Assembly (NCBI GenBank): GCA_003157315.1
Contig: PMJE01000083.1
Coordinates: 1 to 9,543 of the forward strand
Length of the DNA stretch: 9,543 nucleotides
Direction: 5' to 3'
Source: Myxococcales bacterium
Lineage (GTDB): Bacteria > Myxococcota > Polyangia > Fen-1088
The notes beneath the pieces were generated by a model. It made no database searches. It was not told the DNA's origin and saw only the letters and a program-made list of their open reading frames with translations. The position numbers were made by a program, and so were the translations under genes. How positions within the stretch are numbered: the stretch's first letter is position 1; every line of letters starts with the position of its first letter. Shown here piece after piece: positions 1 through 6,168 of this stretch.

Positions 1-15
1 GTGGATGAGCCATGA
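1..15 (+). CDS. Possible 3' end of an upstream gene (ATGA overlap)
   Basis: Reading from base 1, the frame gives four sense codons (V-D-E-P) and then TGA at 13-15, which overlaps the ATG at 12-14 of the next gene in an ATGA arrangement. Such overlaps are common between translationally coupled genes in one operon, so an upstream gene probably ends here. Another frame also has a stop at 6-8, so the frame of the upstream gene is not settled and nothing can be said of its function. Confidence 0.3.
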   Translation: MDEP

Positions 16-695
16 CGCAAGCCCCACGACAATACACAGCACTAGTTACCGGCGGGGCAAGGGGGATCGGCCGGGCTATCGTCGAAGAGCTGCAAGCCAG
101 CGGAGTGAGCGTTCTCTCGCCACCGAGACGGGAGCTGGATCTAGCCGCTGTGCAGTCGGTAGAGAGTTGGCTGCGGAGTCATCGTGACGAGAAAGTCGAC
201 ATCCTGGTCAACAATGCCGGTACCAACGTGCTCAATGCGGTCACTGACATCGACCTGGCAACCTGGGAAGCGATGGCTCAGGTCAATCTCCGGGCGGTGT
301 TGCGCCTGGTTCAGATATTTGCTCCAGGCATGGTTGCCCGGGGCTGGGGGAGGATCCTCAATCTCTCCAGCATCTTCAGCCTGGTGACCAAAGAGCGCCG
401 GGCCGCCTATTCGATGACCAAGGCAGCGCTGAACGCCCTGACCCGAAGCGCTGCGGTCGAGTACGGTCCCGGCGGCGTGTTGGTGAATGCGCTGGCCCCA
501 GGCTATGTCGATACTGACCTGACACGGCAGAATAATAGCCCCGAGGCCTTGGCGCAGATCTGTGGGTCGATTCCACTTCGACGAATGGCTAGCGTGGCGG
601 AGCTGGCAAAGATTGCCGGGTTCTTGGTGTCGGAGGCCAACTCGTACCTGACGGGTCAGGTGGTGGTTGTGGATGGCGGCTTCACTTGCCTTTGA
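12..695 (+). CDS. Short-chain dehydrogenase/reductase (FabG-like SDR)
   Basis: This is a complete classical SDR of 227 residues, a little shorter than the usual 240-250. It should be a cytoplasmic NAD(P)H-dependent enzyme that interconverts a ketone and an alcohol. The cofactor motif TGGARGIG lies at residues 13-20, the structural NNAG motif at 67-70, and the catalytic Ser120, Tyr133 and Lys137 (YSMTK) have the spacing seen in FabG. The tail has the family's usual LTGQ...VDGGF ending. The ATG at 12 places the glycine motif correctly close to the N-terminus; the Shine-Dalgarno match before it is weak (GGATGAG), which fits coupling to an upstream gene. It is followed after 10 bases by the cyclase gene, so I infer that it reduces a ketone made in that small pathway. 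A fatty-acid role (FabG) is possible, but the neighbours do not support it. The substrate cannot be read from sequence. Confidence 0.88.
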   Translation: MTQAPRQYTALVTGGARGIGRAIVEELQASGVSVLSPPRRELDLAAVQSVESWLRSHRDEKVDILVNNAGTNVLNAVTDIDLATWEAMAQVNLRAVLRLVQIFAPGMVARGWGRILNLSSIFSLVTKERRAAYSMTKAALNALTRSAAVEYGPGGVLVNALAPGYVDTDLTRQNNSPEALAQICGSIPLRRMASVAELAKIAGFLVSEANSYLTGQVVVVDGGFTCL

Positions 696-698
696 GGA
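694..698 (+). promoter_or_regulatory. Ribosome binding site for the cyclase gene
   Basis: GAGGA overlaps the TGA stop of the SDR gene and lies 7 bases before a GTG at 706. It favours GTG 706 over the earlier in-frame candidates (TTG 667, ATG 673, GTG 700) and suggests re-initiation by ribosomes finishing the SDR gene. Confidence 0.55.
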
Positions 699-705
699 CG
701 TGGAC

Positions 706-1770
706 GTGATTATCCAAAGCAAGTCGCATCCCTACTCAGTCGAAACGTTCGAGGACCTCGCATCCACGCTAGCCGCAACTTCACTTCCCGAGCGCTCGCA
801 TTGGTTGGTTGATCAAGTCCTTTTGCACCTCCACCCGGCAGCGTTTCGCGGGCGCCTTCCCGAATTGCGAACGGTGTTGATAGAGGCCACGGAAGAGCGA
901 AAGTCGTACGAGGCAATTGGGCCGGTGTTTCTCGACCTTCTGGGCAAGGGCCTGAAACGTGATGGCAACCTGGTCGTGGTCGGCGGTGGTGTCGTGCAGG
1001 ACATAGGCTGCTTCATAGCGACCGTGCTGGCGCGAGGCATTCGTTGGGAGCTAGTTCCAACCACGCTGCTGGCCCAGGCCGATTCATGTATTGGCAGCAA
1101 GAGTTCCATCAATATCGGTTCCTTCAAGAATCAAATTGGCACCTTCTACCCACCGCATCGAGTTCTCCTCTGTCCCGCGGCACTCCGATCGTTGCCCTGG
1201 GACGAGATGCGGTCGGGAGTTGGCGAGATCATCAAGTTCCAGCTCCTGACGGGCGAATCCGAGTTCCGCGAACTGATGCGCGATCTGGCTGATCTATCCG
1301 GCCAGCCACAGGCCATCGCCAAATGGATTCATCGCTCCCTTGAGATCAAGCAAGGCTACATCGAGGAAGATGAGCTTGATCGCGGGCGACGCAATTTGCT
1401 CAACTACGGGCATACCTTCGGGCATGCCTACGAATCAGCAACCCACTACGGGATCCCGCACGGAATCGCGGTGGTTCTTGGGATGCTCACCGCAACCTAC
1501 GTTTCGACCCAGATGAGCATGACTGACCGTGCACATTTCGACGATGTGCGCGCACAACTACTCCCCTGGTGTCAGCCGTACGGGGATCTACTGGCAAAGG
1601 TGAACCTCGACGAAGTGATTCGTGCCATGCGGCGCGACAAGAAGAACACGGTTGACGGGGTAAATTGCATTCTGACGTATGGATTTGGCAAGATGGAGAA
1701 GCGTCGGGTCGACATCGACAAGGTAGTTGCTCCATGCCTTCAAGCTTTCATCGCGAACGAATTGCACTGA
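706..1770 (+). CDS. Sugar phosphate cyclase, 3-dehydroquinate synthase (AroB)-like
   Basis: From the GTG at 706 the protein has 354 residues, the normal length of bacterial 3-dehydroquinate synthase (DHQS). DHQS closes the ring of DAHP using NAD+ and a divalent metal. Visible features are the NAD-binding GGGVV (93-97), VPTTLLAQ (117-124), Lys132 and Asn142 around the phosphate site, and the metal ligands Glu174, His236 and His252 with the same 16-residue His-His spacing as DHQS. Lys177, Arg229, Asn233, His240 and the late RRDKKN lysine also match DHQS active-site residues, so a DAHP-like substrate fits. The Gly of the usual GGGVVGD is Gln98 here, and ADSCIGSKSSIN replaces the common DSSVGGKTAVN, so this is a divergent branch rather than a typical housekeeping AroB. 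Its place between an SDR and an aldolase homologue suggests a specialised carbocycle pathway. Related families (2-deoxy-scyllo-inosose or valiolone synthases) are less likely but not excluded. An in-frame TTG at 667 would add 13 residues and overlap the SDR gene. Confidence 0.87.
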   Translation: MIIQSKSHPYSVETFEDLASTLAATSLPERSHWLVDQVLLHLHPAAFRGRLPELRTVLIEATEERKSYEAIGPVFLDLLGKGLKRDGNLVVVGGGVVQDIGCFIATVLARGIRWELVPTTLLAQADSCIGSKSSINIGSFKNQIGTFYPPHRVLLCPAALRSLPWDEMRSGVGEIIKFQLLTGESEFRELMRDLADLSGQPQAIAKWIHRSLEIKQGYIEEDELDRGRRNLLNYGHTFGHAYESATHYGIPHGIAVVLGMLTATYVSTQMSMTDRAHFDDVRAQLLPWCQPYGDLLAKVNLDEVIRAMRRDKKNTVDGVNCILTYGFGKMEKRRVDIDKVVAPCLQAFIANELH

Positions 1771-1796
1771 GGCCCGCCTGATACAGGGTGCGGGCC
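1771..1796 (+). promoter_or_regulatory. Intergenic hairpin ahead of the aldolase gene
   Basis: GGCCCGC at 1771-1777 pairs perfectly with GCGGGCC at 1790-1796. CTG at 1778-1780 can add three pairs with CAG at 1784-1786, leaving an ATA loop and a GGT bulge. It begins right after the cyclase stop codon and ends two bases before the ribosome binding site of the next gene. No T-run follows, so it is not a standard intrinsic terminator. It could set message stability or the ratio of the two proteins (inference). Confidence 0.5.
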
Positions 1797-1798
1797 AC

Positions 1799-1807
1799 AA
1801 GGAGAGG
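1799..1807 (+). promoter_or_regulatory. Ribosome binding site for the aldolase homologue
   Basis: AAGGAGAGG ends 7 bases before the ATG at 1815. It fixes that ATG as the start rather than the in-frame GTG at 1788, which lies inside the hairpin upstream. Confidence 0.7.
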
Positions 1808-1814
1808 ACTTTCT

Positions 1815-2630
1815 ATGAATCCACTAGAGAGACGGATGGTCGAGCAGCTAAGAGAACTTCGCGAGAACCACCACGTGGTCGGCGTCAAGGCCGAGTTTGA
1901 GGCTGAGGGCACCAGGTTGGAAGAGGCACTTCGTCTGAAGGAAGTTGTCACCAAGGCCGGCCTGGATTTCACAATAAAGATCGGCGGCTGCGAGGCACTA
2001 AAGGATTTCTACGATGCCCGCGCGATTGGGGTCACCTGCATCGTCGGCCCGATGATCGAGTCAGCCTATGCCTTGAAGAAATACCTGGCGTCAGCCAGGA
2101 TCGCCTATCCGAAGGACGAGGTGGATTCGGTCAAGTTCCTTGTCAATATCGAGACAATCACCGCCTGCAACAACATCGACGAGCTGCTGAACAAGTACGA
2201 TATTACCGGGCTATCCGGGATCGTCATCGGGCGTGTGGATCTGACGGGTTCGCTAGGCCTGGTACGCGAAAATGTCAACGACCAGCAAATCTTCGAGATC
2301 GCATCGAAGGTGGTGGCCGCGGCTCGTGCCAAGGGTTTGGAAGTTGTCGTGGGTGGCGGGGTTTCCAAAGAGACGATTCCATTCCTCAAACGTTTTCCTG
2401 CCGGTTCAATCGCGCGCTACGAAACCCGCAAGGTGATCTTTGGCTGTCCGGCTGCCTTGCAGGACGGATACGACGTGGGAATTCTCAAGGCGGTCGGCTT
2501 CGAGCTGATGTGGCTGAAGAACAAGCGCAGCTTCTACGGTCTCATCTTCAAGGAAGACGAGATCCGGATCGAGATGCTGGAGAAACGCTACAAAAGGCTG
2601 ATCGAAGAGGCGGGTGGGAGCGCTGGCTGA
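1815..2630 (+). CDS. HpcH/HpaI-type aldolase / citrate lyase superfamily protein
   Basis: From the ATG at 1815 the protein has 271 residues, about the length of HpcH/HpaI class II aldolases. These are cytoplasmic TIM-barrel enzymes that make or cleave pyruvate-derived 2-keto acids with a divalent metal. The best family match is FLVNIETITACNNIDELL (108-125) followed by GIVIGRVDLTGSLG (135-148): Glu113 and Asp142 correspond to the two metal-binding acids, about as far apart as in HpaI. The strand pattern GVTCIVGPMIES (72-83) also fits the barrel. The catalytic His of HpaI (in an E-H pair near the end of strand 2) has no obvious counterpart; the equivalent region reads DFTIKIGG (51-58), so the chemistry may differ. 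The C-terminus is basic and probably helical. Being last in the SDR-cyclase run, it may supply or process a keto acid in that pathway (inference). The substrate is unknown. Confidence 0.75.
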   Translation: MNPLERRMVEQLRELRENHHVVGVKAEFEAEGTRLEEALRLKEVVTKAGLDFTIKIGGCEALKDFYDARAIGVTCIVGPMIESAYALKKYLASARIAYPKDEVDSVKFLVNIETITACNNIDELLNKYDITGLSGIVIGRVDLTGSLGLVRENVNDQQIFEIASKVVAAARAKGLEVVVGGGVSKETIPFLKRFPAGSIARYETRKVIFGCPAALQDGYDVGILKAVGFELMWLKNKRSFYGLIFKEDEIRIEMLEKRYKRLIEEAGGSAG

Positions 2631-2658
2631 CCACGCGGGCATGCCCGAACCGCCTGCT

Positions 2659-3702
2659 TCAAGCGACGGCATCTCTGTGAAAAGCGATGGTACGGGCAAT
2701 GGCGGGTGGCAGCGAGATCCAAGGCACGAGCCCCAATTCCCGGCTGGCCCGCTCCGTGCTCGGCACATATCGCTCAGGGGCCTTGCTTAGGTCCGGCTTG
2801 CCCCTGACGATCATCGCTACCTCAGGACCGCAACTCGCGGCAACCAAATGTGCCAATTCCGCAATTGAGACGCCTTCCTCAGACCCGACATTGTAGCTCC
2901 GGCCGTTGTGCCCGCGAAACAAGATCGTCAATAGCCAGATCGTCAGGTCGGCAGCGTAAATATAGGAGCGATTGGGCGTGCCATCGCCTTGAACAACAAT
3001 CGGTCCGCCCTTCAGCCCGTCCCTGATGAAGTTGCCGATGGCAAAGTGAATGTCCAGAGGCAAATGCGGCCCTACGAATGCGAAACACCGGGCGATCTTG
3101 GCTTCAATCCCGTGCTGCCTCGAAAACAACGTACAAAGGGTTTCAGCCGCCCGCTTTCCCTCCCCATAGGCAGAGCGCGAATCAATCGGGTCGGGCGCGC
3201 CCGCGTAGTCCTCGGGGACGCGGGCCATCTCAGGGGGCTGTCTGCCATAGACCGCGCCCGAACTAGTCAGCAAGAACTTCCCCGCACCACAATGGCAAGC
3301 GAATTCCAAAGTGCGCCGGGTCCCGTCCAGGATCGTATCGAACATGGTCAGCGGGTCCTCAGCGTTCAGCCTCGCGCTGGACTCTGTGGCCGCGTGGATG
3401 ATGTGCGAAAAGCCGCCCTTCGGAAACTCAAAAGAGCGCACGTCACCCGGGTGAAACTGGATAGCCGGATGGCCAGCCACCCGAGGAGCCTTCTCCCGAA
3501 ATGCGTCGGGATTTCGCGACAACACCAGAGCAGAAAGGCCTAAACTAAGCCGATCATTCGCCCAGAGCAAACTTTCCAGCAGCCAGCGCCCGAAAAACCC
3601 AGTACCGCCAGTAATGAAAAGACGCTGCCCGCGCAATTCCTCCCACAGATCGCGGGTGCGACCAAGGACGTGCTCCAAGTCTTCCGTCGGCAGCAATTCC
3701 AT
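2659..3702 (-). CDS. NAD-dependent epimerase/dehydratase (extended SDR)
   Basis: This 347-residue protein is a complete extended SDR of the nucleotide-sugar epimerase/dehydratase family. It has an N-terminal extension of about 25 residues, then TGGTGFFG (31-38) for NAD(P) binding, GDV (86-88), HAAT (103-106), SSGAVYG (147-153) with the usual active-site Ser, and the catalytic YGEGK (179-183). The C-terminal half carries the sugar-nucleotide domain, with GDGTPNRSYIYAADL and YNVGSEEGVSI-type motifs. The ATG at 3702 is supported by AGGAGAAGG at 3711-3719. It is the last gene of the leftward run, 100 bases after the GT87-like gene, and converges on the aldolase homologue with a 28-base gap. It probably epimerises, dehydrates or reduces a nucleotide sugar for the glycan; reduction of a branched keto-sugar, as YerF does in yersiniose synthesis, is a possibility and not shown. 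The exact substrate cannot be told from sequence. Confidence 0.85.
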   Translation of the reverse strand: MELLPTEDLEHVLGRTRDLWEELRGQRLFITGGTGFFGRWLLESLLWANDRLSLGLSALVLSRNPDAFREKAPRVAGHPAIQFHPGDVRSFEFPKGGFSHIIHAATESSARLNAEDPLTMFDTILDGTRRTLEFACHCGAGKFLLTSSGAVYGRQPPEMARVPEDYAGAPDPIDSRSAYGEGKRAAETLCTLFSRQHGIEAKIARCFAFVGPHLPLDIHFAIGNFIRDGLKGGPIVVQGDGTPNRSYIYAADLTIWLLTILFRGHNGRSYNVGSEEGVSIAELAHLVAASCGPEVAMIVRGKPDLSKAPERYVPSTERASRELGLVPWISLPPAIARTIAFHRDAVA

Positions 3703-3750
3703 TCACCCAGCCTTCTCCTGGTACAAAATCAATCCGGCCATTTCCGACGA

Positions 3751-3759
3751 ATCATAACA
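3751..3759 (-). promoter_or_regulatory. Possible extended -10 promoter for the epimerase gene
   Basis: On the minus strand the 100-base gap before the epimerase gene contains TGTTATGAT, an extended -10 (TGn plus TATGAT). A poor -35-like TTTCAG lies only 14 bases upstream. Transcription would begin near 3744, about 40 bases before the start codon. This is the largest gap in the leftward run and the most A+T-rich, but the call rests on a single short motif. Confidence 0.28.
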
Positions 3760-3802
3760 CACCCGATCCACTGAAAGCATCTCCCGCCCGGCTAGGCAGC
3801 TC

Positions 3803-5116
3803 CTACTGCCGCCCACCCTTAAATCCAAACGCCCGAATGCGCCCCCGCATCTCCCTGTAAGATTCGCGAAATTTCGCGATCTCAGTTGAAGTTGGCCACA
3901 AGACCAATGACATTGCAAGCAGCAGCATTGGACTGATGATGCACGAAATGCTAGCCGCGTCGCCCTGGCGCGGAAAATAGAAATGCTTGGGCAGCATCAG
4001 CAGCGCCGCCGTGACACAAAAGACAGAATCCCGCCAGCCCTTTGCAGTCGAGACAAGCCATTCCAAAATCGGTGGCAGCAGCATGATCAACTTATAGTCG
4101 TTGGCCACGTTTGGATACGCGAGCATGATCAGCGCGATCGCCAGGAGTTCGCGCCAAGTCTCCCGCAGTACGCAGAGGGACCACAGTGCCAAGATCCCAG
4201 CCCAGAGCGTTGCAAGTCGCTCGTACCATTGCACCGTCCGAACCATGTCTAATCGGGGAGCCTGCAGCCAACGTGCCAGAACGCGAAGAGCGTTGAGCCA
4301 ATCGGTCGAGTAATAGGCTGACAGGTCCCCTAGAACATAGCGTTGCCGAAAAAGTCGCAAGTTCTCCGAAAAGGCGTGCAAGGTGACCGCGACACCACCT
4401 TTGAATGTGGCGGCCGAGACGAGTATGCTTGCGGCAAAGACCGATACAGCAACGGCAACGGCGAGAATCTGCCTTCGGCGAATCCAATAGAGGACTGCAG
4501 CGAACGGGAATCCTTTAGAAGCGCTCGCCACCGCGAGCAGAAGTCCACCAACCACTTTCCGACGTCGAGAAACCAGTTGAATAGCCGCGTAGGTCAGACA
4601 CATCGCTAGCGGGTCTAGATTGCCCCGGTCGACTGCGAAGAGCATGGGGTAGTTGCAGACAACTATGAAGAAGGTAAGGGTGATCACGATGGGCCAGCGC
4701 GAATCGCCCTTCCAGAGAGCCCGCTGCTCGCGCAGCCACCATATCCAAATCAGCAACACACTGCCGAACGTGACCGCAAAATAGGTGAACAGGAGACTGG
4801 GAAGGGTGAACCCCTTGGCAACCCGCAACACTGCGTAGGGAAACGGAAAATAGGTGCTGAAGGTTCGCGTTCCCGGATTGATGTAGGGGTTGGGTGCTTT
4901 GGCCTGAAGCCAGGTCACGACAAAATCCCCGTAGCGGTCATTCGGAGCGAACAGGAAGGTACTCCGAGGCCAGACGTAGTGAAAAACGCTAGCGACCAGG
5001 CTGTAGTACGCCAGGGCGACGACCCAGCCAATAGAGTACAACAGGCAGAACTTCGCTAGGCGCTGCCATATCAATTCGGCGCGTTGTGGATCCGGCGGCG
5101 TATTGGAACTCAGCAT
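3803..5116 (-). CDS. GT87-like (DUF2029) multi-spanning glycosyltransferase
   Basis: This 437-residue integral membrane protein has about nine to eleven hydrophobic segments. It resembles GT87 / DUF2029 proteins, GT-C enzymes that use polyprenyl-phosphate sugars on the outer face of the inner membrane. The first segment (about 24-46) is followed by an acidic loop with GDF (63-65, Asp64), the place of the catalytic acid in GT-C enzymes. Then come NPY (76-78), TYFPFPY (88-94) and DRGNLDPLAM (163-172), which sits where the family has its GN/GQ-N motif. An ASASKGFPFAAVLYW stretch follows, with the Lys and Pro typical of the family. The tail is basic and cytoplasmic. It lies 61 bases downstream of a GtrB-like GT2, which fits a pair in which the GT2 charges the lipid and this protein transfers the sugar to the glycan (inference). 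It could instead be an O-antigen polymerase-like protein, but the GT87 motifs argue against that. Sugar and acceptor are unknown. Confidence 0.72.
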   Translation of the reverse strand: MLSSNTPPDPQRAELIWQRLAKFCLLYSIGWVVALAYYSLVASVFHYVWPRSTFLFAPNDRYGDFVVTWLQAKAPNPYINPGTRTFSTYFPFPYAVLRVAKGFTLPSLLFTYFAVTFGSVLLIWIWWLREQRALWKGDSRWPIVITLTFFIVVCNYPMLFAVDRGNLDPLAMCLTYAAIQLVSRRRKVVGGLLLAVASASKGFPFAAVLYWIRRRQILAVAVAVSVFAASILVSAATFKGGVAVTLHAFSENLRLFRQRYVLGDLSAYYSTDWLNALRVLARWLQAPRLDMVRTVQWYERLATLWAGILALWSLCVLRETWRELLAIALIMLAYPNVANDYKLIMLLPPILEWLVSTAKGWRDSVFCVTAALLMLPKHFYFPRQGDAASISCIISPMLLLAMSLVLWPTSTEIAKFRESYREMRGRIRAFGFKGGRQ

Positions 5117-5177
5117 GTCCTTCTCTGACGATGCGGCGCTATCCCGTTGTGTCTCCCGCCATCAGCAATCCACAAGT

Positions 5178-6116
5178 CTATTCGAGATTGACTTTTTCCC
5201 TGATGACAACAAATGGCTTCTTGCGCACTTGCGAGTGAATCGCGCCGACATACTCGCCGATAATCCCCAGAAAGAACATCTGGATGCCGGAGAAGAACAA
5301 GACGAGGAAGATCACCGCGGCCAGGCCGGGTAGCTGGGCCGGCCACACGAACAGCTTCAGAAGAAAGTAGACGAACGCCCCAAGAAAGCTCAGCCCCGAA
5401 AGCAGCAACCCGAGATATGTGCAATAGCGTATCGGCAAATGCGAATGGCTAATCAAGGCGTTGATGGCAAAATCTATGAGGTAACTAATGCGGCTCTTGG
5501 AATAGCCGCGCGGACGACTCCTTCGGGCGTACTCTATGCCGATCTGCTTGAACCCGATGAGGGTGATGTAGCCGCGGATATAGGGCTTGTAGTCGTCGAT
5601 CTTTAGCAGCTCGTCGACCACCTTGCGGTCGACTAGGCGAAACGAGCCGGCATTGAGCGGAAGCTTGTCTCCCGAGAATCCACTAACGATTCTGTAGAAA
5701 AGCTTTCGGCAGGACCGCAAGACGAAGTTGTCCTTGGTCTGAGTGCGGATACCGTAGGCCACATCGCAGCCCTCTTCCCATTTCTTGATGAATTCCAGAA
5801 TCAGCTCGGGCGGATCCTTCAGATTGGCCTCATACGGCACCACCGCATCGCCGGTCGCATGCTGATACCCTATCAATTCAGTCTTGATCGGACCGAAATT
5901 GCGCGAATAGCTTACGATCTTCACTCGCTTGTCGTGCGCGGCTATGTTCTTGAGTATCTCCAGGGTGTTGTCGCTGCTGCAGTTGTCCATGAAGATGTGT
6001 TCATAGTCATATCTGCCTTGCAGTCTCTGTTCGAAAACCTCCCGGATAGTCTCGTACACCTCCTGAACGGTCAATGCCTCGTTGTAGACACCGGTTATGA
6101 CCGAGATCTTCTTCAT
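5178..6116 (-). CDS. GtrB-like GT2 glycosyltransferase, membrane anchored (copy 1)
   Basis: From the ATG at 6116 the protein has 312 residues and the layout of GtrB / DPM1-type polyprenyl-phosphate glycosyltransferases: a cytoplasmic GT-A domain (about 1-225), two C-terminal membrane helices (about 232-254 and 263-286) and a short basic tail. The start SVITGVYNE (5-13), MDNCSSDNT (43-51) and RNFG (72-75) are typical. The metal-binding DxD region, usually DADLQDPP, reads EANLKDPP (96-103), so both acids of the first motif are changed although the DPP after it is kept. An in-frame TTG at 6128 would add four residues; ATG 6116 has GCGAGG just upstream. It is a paralogue of the GT2 encoded at 7955-8950. 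It likely moves a sugar from a nucleotide donor to undecaprenyl phosphate for the GT87-like enzyme next door. Whether the changed DxD still works is open. Its base composition is lower in G+C than that of the genes to its right. Confidence 0.85.
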   Translation of the reverse strand: MKKISVITGVYNEALTVQEVYETIREVFEQRLQGRYDYEHIFMDNCSSDNTLEILKNIAAHDKRVKIVSYSRNFGPIKTELIGYQHATGDAVVPYEANLKDPPELILEFIKKWEEGCDVAYGIRTQTKDNFVLRSCRKLFYRIVSGFSGDKLPLNAGSFRLVDRKVVDELLKIDDYKPYIRGYITLIGFKQIGIEYARRSRPRGYSKSRISYLIDFAINALISHSHLPIRYCTYLGLLLSGLSFLGAFVYFLLKLFVWPAQLPGLAAVIFLVLFFSGIQMFFLGIIGEYVGAIHSQVRKKPFVVIREKVNLE

Positions 6117-6168
6117 TTGGCCTCGCAAAGGACCGTCTTCATCACTGGTTTTCCGAACTCACGAGCTG

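Noticed and set aside
667..705. TTG, ATG or GTG starts upstream of 706 for the cyclase gene
   Set aside because: They add residues outside the usual family start and lack a spaced ribosome binding site; GAGGA is best placed for GTG 706.
2636..2647. CGGGCATGCCCG as a bidirectional terminator
   Set aside because: The stem is at most 4 bp once a loop is allowed and no T-run follows on either strand.
2989..3543. A 184-codon open frame on the + strand
   Set aside because: It is antisense to the epimerase gene, whose motifs are clear, and has no recognisable domain or good start context.
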